A DNA stretch of 6,350 nucleotides from Gemmatimonadota bacterium. GTDB taxonomy: Bacteria; Gemmatimonadota; Gemmatimonadetes; Gemmatimonadales; GWC2-71-9. The stretch covers positions 1 through 6,350 of the forward strand of contig JAHEFN010000145.1 in NCBI GenBank assembly GCA_024640185.1, in the 5' to 3' direction. The notes beneath the pieces were generated by a model, which made no database searches, had not been told where the DNA came from, and worked only from the letters and a program-made list of their open reading frames with translations. The stretch's first letter is position 1, and each line of letters opens with the position of its first letter. The translations under genes and the position numbers were made by a program. Shown piece after piece: positions 1-5,871 of the stretch.

Positions 1-627
1 TGCCATCTCTACACCTCCGACATCCGGGTCGTGGCCGTCGAGGGCGCCCCCTACCTGATCGAGAACAAGCACTTCCGCCGGACCGCCCATCGAGACCTCC
101 CCACCGAGGTCCGCGAGACCGAGACCTTCGAGCTCCATGGGGTGATGTTCGAGACGGCGGCGCTCCGGGCGATCGACATCCCCCGGATGACGATCCGGGA
201 ACACATCGACATCTCGATGCAGATGCGCGCCATGGGGCGGATCCAGGTGGTCGATCCACGCTCGATCGTCGAGTTCGACAACCTCGGTACCCGGGCGGCG
301 CTCCATGACCTGCGATACTTCAATCACCGCTGGAATGCCGCGATCATGCGCGAGTCCAGTGAGCGCTTCTTGAGGCGCTGGGGCTATCGCTTCTACTCCG
401 AGCAGTCGATGTACAACTGGGCCGTGCGTCGGCGGCTCTTCCTGGTCCTGCACCACTTTCACTGCCCGATGTCGGTCGCCAACAAGCTGGCCAACGCGTA
501 CCAGAAGGTCTTCCTGCCGTCGTGGGAGCCGCTCGCCGACCCCACCGGGGCGTCGGAGCACTTCTATTCCACGTTGGAGGGCGGCCTGCCGGTGCGCCGG
601 GATCGGGAGGCGGCCTCAGCCGTGTGA
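1..627 (+). CDS. Glycosyltransferase family 2-like protein, C-terminal part (5' end outside window)
   Basis: The frame is open from base 1 and stops with TGA at 625-627, giving at least 208 residues; the true start lies upstream of the window. Fragment residues 45-93 resemble the acceptor-side half of GT-A family 2 glycosyltransferases: an FELHGVMF stretch, then REHID (66-70) in place of the usual hED.D acidic motif, then a short strand ending in VVDPRSIVEF. The following RYFNHRWN segment (106-112) and the Arg/aromatic-rich helices to about residue 173 are like the C-terminal tails of these enzymes. Family members transfer a sugar from a nucleotide donor to a glycan, lipid or protein; donor and acceptor cannot be told here because the N-terminal nucleotide-binding half with its DxD motif is missing. 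No transmembrane segment is evident in the visible part. The gene converges on the minus-strand peroxidase-related gene and overlaps it by 12 bp. The family call rests on recalled motif resemblance. Confidence 0.68.
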   Translation, partial: CHLYTSDIRVVAVEGAPYLIENKHFRRTAHRDLPTEVRETETFELHGVMFETAALRAIDIPRMTIREHIDISMQMRAMGRIQVVDPRSIVEFDNLGTRAALHDLRYFNHRWNAAIMRESSERFLRRWGYRFYSEQSMYNWAVRRRLFLVLHHFHCPMSVANKLANAYQKVFLPSWEPLADPTGASEHFYSTLEGGLPVRRDREAASAV

Positions 628-1221
628 CCAGTTGTCGGGATCGTCTCGGTCGTCGGGCGAGCGGCCCAACACATCCCCGTCGGCCGTCACGCCGAGTCCG
701 AGGACGGTGCGGTTGGCATAGGCGAAGTAGGCCGTCACCTGGTTGACCTCCAGGATCTCGCCATCGTCGGCGCCGGCGGCGCGCAGGGCGAGCAGGTCCT
801 CGGCGGTCAGTTCCGCCGGCACGGTCGTCAACAGCTCGGCATAGCGGAGCAGCGCCAGCTCCTTTCCCGCAAAGGCCCGCTCCGGCGCATCCGCCGTGAG
901 CGCCGACACGATGGCCCGCGATCGGGCCGGATCGCCGAGCAGGCGGCCGAGGCCAGCCGCGTGGTGCGCCACGCAGTAGTCGCAGCGGTTGAGGTGTGAG
1001 ACCCGGATGCCCACCGCCTCGAGGAACCACCTCGGCAACGTGTTGCCCGGATGGTGGAGGACGTTCTTGTAGAGGGTCATGTGTCCGGTCAGGGTATGCG
1101 GCCGGAGGGCGTGCGCCTTGAGGATGTTGTCGATGGTGCCGTCGGGCGCCCGGACGCGCTGGTACACGGCCCGCAGAGGCCCCCGTGCGTCGGCCAACTC
1201 GATCACCTCGATCCAGGTCAT
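616..1221 (-). CDS. Peroxidase-related protein, AhpD-like / carboxymuconolactone decarboxylase fold
   Basis: This 201-residue protein belongs to the alkylhydroperoxidase-D-like superfamily, close to the 'uncharacterized peroxidase-related enzyme' group. The signature is RCDYCVAHH, with Cys80 and Cys83 as the redox CxxC pair, His87 four residues after Cys83, and Glu68 twelve residues before Cys80. This Glu-Cys-Cys-His spacing matches the proton-relay residues of AhpD (E118, C130, C133, H137), but the AhpD His132 position is Tyr82 here. The N-terminal part (TWIEVIELADARGPL, then helices around residues 30-70) and the acidic DNWSH tail are usual for the group. No signal peptide is seen, so it is probably cytoplasmic. 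Expected role: reduction of peroxides or a related thiol redox function; the substrate is unknown. I chose the ATG at 1221 because GGGAG sits five bases upstream and the family N-terminus fits; a TTG at 1272 would add 17 atypical residues. It stands alone on its strand, divergent from the amidohydrolase operon. Confidence 0.85.
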   Translation of the reverse strand: MTWIEVIELADARGPLRAVYQRVRAPDGTIDNILKAHALRPHTLTGHMTLYKNVLHHPGNTLPRWFLEAVGIRVSHLNRCDYCVAHHAAGLGRLLGDPARSRAIVSALTADAPERAFAGKELALLRYAELLTTVPAELTAEDLLALRAAGADDGEILEVNQVTAYFAYANRTVLGLGVTADGDVLGRSPDDRDDPDNWSHG

Positions 1222-1226
1222 GGTCG

Positions 1227-1231
1227 CTCCC
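1227..1231 (-). promoter_or_regulatory. Ribosome binding site of the peroxidase-related gene
   Basis: On the minus strand the sequence reads GGGAG, followed by five bases and then ATG at 1221. This site decides the start in favour of 1221 over the upstream TTG at 1272. Confidence 0.6.
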
Positions 1232-1358
1232 AGGTGGAGCCCCAACGTCGCCCCGGCGTGGCGGGAGGTCAATCGGGGCGGGGTGCCCTCCGTCGGCCCG
1301 GGGCGGTAGTTTGTGGCATGGCATCGCCGTCTGGGTGCCGATCCCTCGACATTCCTTC

Positions 1359-1363
1359 AGGAG
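1359..1363 (+). promoter_or_regulatory. Ribosome binding site of the first amidohydrolase
   Basis: AGGAG lies ten bases before the ATG at 1374. It supports this start, which also yields a clean signal peptide. The frame stays open upstream to an in-frame ATG at 1185, but that region lies inside the divergent peroxidase-related gene and its promoter and encodes only a low-complexity Arg/Ser/Gly stretch. Confidence 0.6.
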
Positions 1364-1373
1364 TTCACCCGCG

Positions 1374-2690
1374 ATGCCGCGATCCTTCGCGTTCCTCTGC
1401 TGTGGCCTGACCCTCGCCCTCGCCGTCCAGCCCGTGGTGGCCCAGGAGCAACCGATCGCCTTCATCGGCGCACGGGTGATCCCGGTCGCCGGCCCCGAGC
1501 TGCCCAATGGCACCGTCGTGATCCACCAAGGGAAGGTGATGGCGGTCGGCGCCTCCGGTTCGGTGACGATTCCCGATGGTGCCGAGCGCCGGGACGTCAC
1601 CGGCCTGGTGCTGATGCCTGGCCTGGTCGACAGCCACTCTCACGTCGGCGGCGTCGCCGGTGCCGATGGCACGTCGCCGATCCAGGGTGACGTGCGGGCC
1701 ATGGATGCCATCGATGTCCGCGCGGCCTCCATCGACAAGGCACGGGCCGGCGGGATCACGACGGTCAACGTCATGCCGGGGTCGGGCCACCTGATGAGCG
1801 GGCAGACGGCCTACCTCAAGTTGCGTGATGGCCGCACGATCGATGACCTGCTGCTCTGCACCGAGGGGGCAGATCCGATCTGCGGTGGGATGAAGATGGC
1901 CAACGGCACCAACTCGCAGCGGGCGGCACCGTTCCCGGGCACCCGGGGCAAGTCGGCGGCGCTGGTACGCGAGGTCTTCGTCAAGGCGCAGGAATACCGG
2001 GCCAAGGTGACGGCCGCGGGTGGCGATGCCGCCAAGTTGCCGCCCCGCGACCTCGAGCTCGAGGCGATCGGGGAGGTGCTCGACGGGCGCCGTGTGGTGC
2101 ACCACCACACCCACCGTCACGACGACATCCTGACCGTGCTCCGCCTGCGCGAGGAGTTCGGTTTCCGGTTGGTGCTGCACCACATCAGTGAGGGGTGGAA
2201 GGTCGCCGACGAGATCGCCGCCGCCGGTGTCGCCTCGTCGGTGATCGTGATCGACGCCCCGGGTGGCAAGCTCGAAGCGATTGACCTGTCGTTCGAGACC
2301 GGCAAGGCGGTCGACGAAGCCGGTGGTTTGGTCGGCTTTCACACCGATGATGGCATCACCGATTCACGGTTCTTCCTGCGCTCGGCGGCCCTCGCCGTGC
2401 GGGCCGGCATGGACCGGCAGCAGGCGATCGAGGCGGTCACCATCGCCAACGCCCGGATGCTCGACCTCGGGGACCGGGTGGGGACCCTCGCCGTGGGCAG
2501 GGATGCCGACCTGATCGTGCTGAGTGGTGATCCCTTCTCCGTCCGTACCCTGGTGTTGGAGACCTGGGTGGAGGGCGCCCGGCTCTTCGATCGCAGTCGG
2601 CCCGATGATCGGCTGATTGCCGAAGGGGGTTGGGGTGCGGGAGATGACGCCGCGATGCACGTCCACGCCGACCTCGAGGGCCACGACTGA
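1374..2690 (+). CDS. Exported imidazolonepropionase-like amidohydrolase with intact metal site
   Basis: This 438-residue protein is a metal-dependent hydrolase of the amidohydrolase superfamily. Residues 1-23 form a Sec signal peptide (MPR, a hydrophobic core, cleavage after VVA), so it acts in the periplasm or outside. Residues about 28-80 form the first part of the N-terminal beta-sandwich. MPGLVDSHSH (81-90) carries the strand-1 HxH ligands His88 and His90. The barrel continues through SGQT (142-145) and GTRGKSAALVRE (189-200). His245 within a His-rich run (243-249), His270 in LVLHH, and Asp325 in FHTDD occupy the expected strand-5, strand-6 and strand-8 ligand positions. GDRVGTLAVGRDADLIVLSGDP (367-387) is the usual return strand of the sandwich. 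The family cleaves amides, cyclic amides or N-acyl/dipeptide bonds; the substrate cannot be read from the sequence. Residues after about 408 form a short acidic, His-containing tail. Its stop overlaps the start of the next gene, implying coupled translation with a paralogue. Confidence 0.9.
   Translation: MPRSFAFLCCGLTLALAVQPVVAQEQPIAFIGARVIPVAGPELPNGTVVIHQGKVMAVGASGSVTIPDGAERRDVTGLVLMPGLVDSHSHVGGVAGADGTSPIQGDVRAMDAIDVRAASIDKARAGGITTVNVMPGSGHLMSGQTAYLKLRDGRTIDDLLLCTEGADPICGGMKMANGTNSQRAAPFPGTRGKSAALVREVFVKAQEYRAKVTAAGGDAAKLPPRDLELEAIGEVLDGRRVVHHHTHRHDDILTVLRLREEFGFRLVLHHISEGWKVADEIAAAGVASSVIVIDAPGGKLEAIDLSFETGKAVDEAGGLVGFHTDDGITDSRFFLRSAALAVRAGMDRQQAIEAVTIANARMLDLGDRVGTLAVGRDADLIVLSGDPFSVRTLVLETWVEGARLFDRSRPDDRLIAEGGWGAGDDAAMHVHADLEGHD
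2676..2680 (+). promoter_or_regulatory. Ribosome binding site inside the upstream gene
   Basis: GAGGG lies nine bases before the ATG at 2690, within the last codons of the first amidohydrolase gene. With the TGATG overlap (stop 2688-2690, start 2690-2692) it fixes the start of the second gene and suggests translational coupling. Confidence 0.55.
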
Positions 2691-3895
2691 TGCGCAACCG
2701 AATCCTTCTTGCTGCCCTGCTCATCCTGCCCGCAACGCTCTCGGCCCAGATGGTCGTCACCGCCGACACCCTGTGGACCATGACCGGACCGCCGATCGCC
2801 GATGCCGTGGTGGTGATCGGCCCGGGGGGCAGGATCATCGCGATCGGTCCCCGTGAGGGCACCCCGATCCCACGCGACGCCACGGTCCGTCACGCGCAGC
2901 ATGTGACTCCCGGGTTCATCGATGCCCACACCGTCGTCGGACTGGCAGGCTACCTGAACCAGCCCCATGACCAGGACCAGTTGGAGACCAGCGACCCGAT
3001 CCAACCGGAGCTTCGTGCGGTCGATGCCTACAACGCACGCGAGGCCCTCGTCGATTGGCAGCGGCGGTTCGGGACCACCACCATGCACACCGGACACGGT
3101 CCCGGCGCGCTGGCGAGTGGCCAGACGATGCTGGTCAAGACGAGGGGAGAGAGCGTTGCCGAGGCGGTGATGGTCCCGGCGGTCGCGGTGGCGATGACCC
3201 TGGGTCCCGACGTTTCGGCCAACTTCAGTGGCAAGTCGCCGGGGACCCGGTCGAAGGGTATCGCAATGCTTCGCGCGACGTTCATCGCCGCGCGGGAGTA
3301 CGCCGCCAAGCGAGCGGCCGAGCCGGGCACCCCAAGGAACCTCCGCCTCGAGGCCATGGCATCCGTCCTGAACGGCGATCTGGCGGCACTCATCACCGCC
3401 AATACCGTGGTGGACATCCTCGGCGCCCTTCGGCTACAGGCCGAGTTCGGCTTCCGGCTCATCCTCGACGGCGCGGCGGAGAGTCATCAGGTCGCCGACC
3501 GGATCGCCGCCGCCGGTGTGCCGGTCATCCTCCACCCGACCATGGCCCGCCATGGCGGGGTGATGAAGAACGCCGCCTTCACCACCCTGCGCACCCTCCA
3601 CGATGCGGGGGTGAGGGTGGCCCTGCAGAGTGGCCATGAGGGGTATGTGCCCAAGACCCGGTTGCCACTCTTCGAGGCCGCCGTGGCCACGGCCTTCGGC
3701 AGTTCCCGCCAGGAGGCATTGGCGGCGATCACCATCGACGCCGCACGGGTGCTCGGCATCGAGGGCAGGGTCGGCTCGTTGGCGGTGGGGATGGACGGCG
3801 ACCTGGTGCTCTTCGATGGCGACCCAACCGAGTATCTCAGCCATGTCTGTGCCGTACTCATCGAGGGAGTGCTGGTGAGCGACGGCTGCCACTGA
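2690..3895 (+). CDS. Exported amidohydrolase paralogue lacking most metal ligands (possible pseudoenzyme)
   Basis: This 401-residue protein has a Sec signal peptide (residues 1-19, cleavage after LSA) and aligns with its upstream neighbour through most of its length. Shared landmarks are the N-terminal sandwich, TPGFIDAH (73-80), SGQT (143-146), GTRSK (185-189), NLRLEA (217-222), EFGFRLIL (252-259), VADRIAAAGV (268-277) and GRVGSLAVGMDGDLVLFDGDP (359-379). The metal site is eroded: HxH reads His80-Thr-Val82, the strand-5 His position is Thr236, the strand-6 His is Gly261, and the strand-8 Asp is Gly315 (His316 follows). Four of five usual ligands are therefore absent, while the frame is intact and the fold markers are kept. 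It may be an inactive partner of the first amidohydrolase, a binding protein, or an enzyme with a different site. Amidohydrolase fold: near certain; lack of metal hydrolase activity: inference from my by-eye alignment. It is the second gene of the operon. Confidence 0.85.
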   Translation: MRNRILLAALLILPATLSAQMVVTADTLWTMTGPPIADAVVVIGPGGRIIAIGPREGTPIPRDATVRHAQHVTPGFIDAHTVVGLAGYLNQPHDQDQLETSDPIQPELRAVDAYNAREALVDWQRRFGTTTMHTGHGPGALASGQTMLVKTRGESVAEAVMVPAVAVAMTLGPDVSANFSGKSPGTRSKGIAMLRATFIAAREYAAKRAAEPGTPRNLRLEAMASVLNGDLAALITANTVVDILGALRLQAEFGFRLILDGAAESHQVADRIAAAGVPVILHPTMARHGGVMKNAAFTTLRTLHDAGVRVALQSGHEGYVPKTRLPLFEAAVATAFGSSRQEALAAITIDAARVLGIEGRVGSLAVGMDGDLVLFDGDPTEYLSHVCAVLIEGVLVSDGCH

Positions 3896-3908
3896 GTGAC
3901 CCACGGGT

Positions 3909-3932
3909 GACCTGCGGCGCTCGGCGCAGGTC
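3909..3932 (+). terminator. Intergenic hairpin after the amidohydrolase operon
   Basis: GACCTGCG (3909-3916) and CGCAGGTC (3925-3932) form a perfect eight-base stem with an eight-base GC-rich loop, 13 bases after the operon's stop codon. No T-tract follows, only TCCCATT, so it is not a textbook intrinsic terminator. It could still end transcription or stabilise the 3' end of the mRNA. Confidence 0.5.
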
Positions 3933-3938
3933 TCCCAT

Positions 3939-3947
3939 TGCTATCTT
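3939..3947 (+). promoter_or_regulatory. Candidate extended -10 promoter element of the lipoprotein gene
   Basis: TG-C-TATCTT has the layout of an extended -10 element, with the hexamer matching the TATAAT consensus at four of six positions. A start around 3954 would give a leader of about 28 bases before the ATG at 3982. The -35 region would fall inside the preceding hairpin and shows no good match, so the call is weak. Confidence 0.3.
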
Positions 3948-3967
3948 GATCGTTCGATCCCCCTTTT

Positions 3968-3973
3968 GGAGAG
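3968..3973 (+). promoter_or_regulatory. Ribosome binding site of the choice-of-anchor B lipoprotein gene
   Basis: GGAGAG lies eight bases before the ATG at 3982. It decides between this start and an in-frame GTG at 3907. The upstream start would place 25 extra residues before the signal peptide and would translate through the hairpin. Confidence 0.65.
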
Positions 3974-3981
3974 TGTTGCCT

Positions 3982-5775
3982 ATGCGGGTCAGCGTCTCGC
4001 GTGTCATCCCGTTTGCCGTGGTGCTGGTTGCGGCCTGTGGTGGACCTGCCACCCCGCCCGGTACCGGGGGCGGCAACCCGTCGGTCGGGACGATTGCCCT
4101 CTCGCAGGCGTCCCTCGACTTCAGTGCGCTGGGTCGGACGGCCACCCTGACCGCCACCGTGCTGGACAATGCCGGCAATGCGATGAGTGGCACGACGGTG
4201 ACGTGGTCCCACAAGACGAGCGGGGTGGCGACGGTGAGCAGCAGCGGCCTCGTGACCGCGGTGGGCAACGGCGTGGACACCGTCGTGGCGAGCGTCGGCT
4301 CCGTCACCGCCCAGGCCATCGTCACGGTGAGCCAGGTCGCGGCTGCGGTCAGGGTCTCCGCCAGTCAGCTGGGTCTCTCGCTGCTTGGTGCGACCCTGCA
4401 ACTCTCCGGACAGGTGCTCGATGGCAACAACCGGGCGATCGCTGGCGCGTCGCTCGACTGGACCTCCTCCGTCCCCTCGGTGTTGCCGGTGGATGCCCAG
4501 GGGGTGGTCACCGCGGCGGCGATCGGTGTCTCACAGATCACGGCCACGAGCGGTGGGTTGTCTGACCAAGTCGTCATGCAGGTCGTCATCAGCGGCCCGG
4601 TGGGTCCGGCGATTGTCGGTGGCACCGTGCCCTGCGCCGGTGGGACGGCTGCGGGCTTCCCGTGCAGTGGGCTCGACTTGCTCGCCTACCTGCCCAATGC
4701 GGCGCTCGGCGCGGGGCCCAACACCCCCCTCAACGACATCTGGGGCTGGACCGATCCCGCCGGTGGCCGCGACTACGTGATCGTCGGTCGTGAGGACGGG
4801 GTCGCCTTTGTCGACGTCACCGACCCGGGAACGCCACGGTACCTCGGCTTCCTGCGCATCACCCCCGGCGCCAGTCCGAATGCCTGGCACGACGTGAAGG
4901 TCTACCAGAATCATGCCTTCATCGTCGCCGACGGGGCGGCCCAGCACGGCATGCAGGTCTTCGACCTCACCCAGTTGCGCAACCCGCCACCGGCCCCGCG
5001 GACCTTCACCGCGACGACCGTCTATACCCGTGTTGCCAGCGCGCACAACATCGTGATCAATGAGGCGACCGGCTTCGCCTACATCACCGGCGCCTCGTCC
5101 GGCGGGACCACCTGTGGTGGTGGCCTGCACATGGTCAACATCCAGAACCCCGTCGCCCCGACCTTCGCCGGGTGCTTCGCCCACGCGGGGACCGGGCGGA
5201 GCGGCACCGGGTACACCCACGATGCCCAGTGCGTCGTCTACCAGGGTCCGGATGCCACCTATCAGGGTCGCGAGATCTGCTTCAACTCCAACGAGACCCA
5301 CGTCAGCATCGCCGATGTGACGAACAAGAATGCCCCCGTCGCCATCACCAAGGTCAACTATCCCAACGCGTCGTACACTCATCAGGGGTGGCTCTCCGAA
5401 GACCAGGCCTTCCTCTTCGTGAACGACGAGCTCGACGACTTTGCCACGGTGGGAACCCGGACCCTGGTCTGGGATGTCAGTGACCTCGATGACCCGATCC
5501 TGGTCAAGCAGTACATCGGCCCGACCGGGGCCACCGACCACAACAACTATGTGGTCGGCAACCGGCTCTTCGCCTCCAACTACCAGTTCGGGATCCGGGT
5601 CCTCGACGTCGCCACGCCGTCTGACCCGAGCCAGCTGGGCTACTTCGACACCGCCCCGGGGTACGCCAACAGCTCCGGCTACGGTGGCTCGTGGAGCAAC
5701 TACCCGTTCTTCGCCAGCGGCATCGTGGTGGTGACCAGCCGGGAAGAAGGGTTGTTCATCCTGCGACTGCAGTAG
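3982..5775 (+). CDS. Lipoprotein with two Ig-like (Big_2) domains and a choice-of-anchor B (LVIVD) propeller
   Basis: This 597-residue protein begins with a lipoprotein signal peptide: MRVSVSR, a hydrophobic core, and lipobox VAAC with Cys19 as the lipidated residue. A short Gly/Pro-rich linker (20-35) follows. Two bacterial Ig-like group 2 domains come next, at about 36-117 and 121-204, each with the typical VTWS/LDWTS core strand and GVAT or GVVTA followed by G.....A endings. Residues about 225-597 match the choice-of-anchor B family: NDIWGWTDP (251-259), YVIVGREDGVAFVDVTDP (265-282), WHDVKVYQNHAFIV (302-315), HGMQVFDLTQLRN (322-334), AHNIVINEATGFAY (354-367), YTHDAQ (411-416), FNSNET (434-439), YTHQGWLSEDQ (465-475), TLVWDVSDLDDP (494-505) and SGIVVVTSREEGLFIL (579-594). 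This is a multi-bladed propeller of LVIVD repeats. The protein is probably anchored at the outer membrane, with the Ig domains as a stalk. The family's function is unknown and no catalytic site is evident. Several extra cysteines (218, 228, 378, 398, 417, 433) could form disulfides outside the cytoplasm. Hairpins flank it, suggesting a single-gene unit. Confidence 0.92.
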   Translation: MRVSVSRVIPFAVVLVAACGGPATPPGTGGGNPSVGTIALSQASLDFSALGRTATLTATVLDNAGNAMSGTTVTWSHKTSGVATVSSSGLVTAVGNGVDTVVASVGSVTAQAIVTVSQVAAAVRVSASQLGLSLLGATLQLSGQVLDGNNRAIAGASLDWTSSVPSVLPVDAQGVVTAAAIGVSQITATSGGLSDQVVMQVVISGPVGPAIVGGTVPCAGGTAAGFPCSGLDLLAYLPNAALGAGPNTPLNDIWGWTDPAGGRDYVIVGREDGVAFVDVTDPGTPRYLGFLRITPGASPNAWHDVKVYQNHAFIVADGAAQHGMQVFDLTQLRNPPPAPRTFTATTVYTRVASAHNIVINEATGFAYITGASSGGTTCGGGLHMVNIQNPVAPTFAGCFAHAGTGRSGTGYTHDAQCVVYQGPDATYQGREICFNSNETHVSIADVTNKNAPVAITKVNYPNASYTHQGWLSEDQAFLFVNDELDDFATVGTRTLVWDVSDLDDPILVKQYIGPTGATDHNNYVVGNRLFASNYQFGIRVLDVATPSDPSQLGYFDTAPGYANSSGYGGSWSNYPFFASGIVVVTSREEGLFILRLQ

Positions 5776-5789
5776 GAGGGGCAGGCGAC

Positions 5790-5807
5790 CGCCCGCTCCG
5801 GCGGGCG
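5790..5807 (+). terminator. Stem-loop after the lipoprotein gene
   Basis: CGCCCGC (5790-5796) pairs perfectly with GCGGGCG (5801-5807) around a TCCG tetraloop, 14 bases after the TAG stop. No T-run follows, as with the other hairpin in this window, so intrinsic termination is plausible but not proven. Confidence 0.5.
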
Positions 5808-5835
5808 CCGCTCAACCCCGGAGGGTGCTCCGTCG

Positions 5836-5841
5836 TATCAG
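5836..5841 (+). promoter_or_regulatory. Weak candidate -10 element of the glycine-rich protein gene
   Basis: TATCAG matches the TATAAT consensus at four of six positions and lies about 30 bases before the ATG at 5872, in a gap that needs a promoter if the upstream stem-loop terminates transcription. No -35 element is recognisable. Confidence 0.2.
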
Positions 5842-5859
5842 GGGTGCCCCCTGCACCGC

Positions 5860-5868
5860 GAGGTAGGA
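5860..5868 (+). promoter_or_regulatory. Ribosome binding site of the glycine-rich protein gene
   Basis: GAGG (5860-5863) lies eight bases before the ATG at 5872, within a purine-rich GAGGTAGGA run. Together with the signal peptide this fixes the start of the last gene. Confidence 0.6.
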
Positions 5869-5871
5869 ACA

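Larger units (their letters stand above)
1222..1373. promoter_or_regulatory. Divergent intergenic region
   Basis: This 152-bp gap separates two divergent genes and must hold promoters for both. Toward the amidohydrolases, a weak -10-like TAGTTT lies at 1307-1312 in the context GGTAGTTTG, with no clear -35. Toward the peroxidase-related gene, the minus strand has TTGACC (complement of 1267-1272), a good -35 match, but the hexamer 17 bases further on (GACGTT) is a poor -10. I see no clear operator palindrome. A six-base inverted pair (GCCCCG/CGGGGC) around 1250-1279 has an 18-base loop and is unconvincing. Confidence 0.4.

Noticed and set aside
1185..1373. N-terminal extension of the first amidohydrolase to an ATG at 1185
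   Set aside because: It would put about 63 low-complexity residues before an evident signal peptide and overlap the start of the divergent gene; ATG 1374 has a ribosome binding site.
344..1600. Antisense open frame of 418 residues spanning three genes
   Set aside because: It crosses two genes and a divergent promoter region, its product is Pro/Arg/Gly-rich low complexity, and it overlaps the well-supported peroxidase-related gene in another frame.
1365..2342. Antisense frames within the first amidohydrolase gene, including 325 residues at these positions
   Set aside because: They lie opposite a clear amidohydrolase with all expected motifs, with no plausible domain of their own.
3907..3981. 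Upstream in-frame GTG start for the lipoprotein
   Set aside because: It would bury the lipoprotein signal peptide behind 25 residues and lacks a good ribosome binding site, whereas ATG 3982 has GGAGAG eight bases ahead.
3487..4401. Antisense frame running across the amidohydrolase/lipoprotein junction
   Set aside because: It passes through an intergenic hairpin and two real genes. Its composition is Arg/Gly/His-rich and has no recognisable domain.
4531..5541. Long antisense open frame (336 residues) inside the lipoprotein gene
   Set aside because: It lies entirely opposite a protein with strong family motifs. Its product is a Gly/Asp/Val/Arg-rich sequence with no recognisable domain, as expected from GC-rich codon bias.
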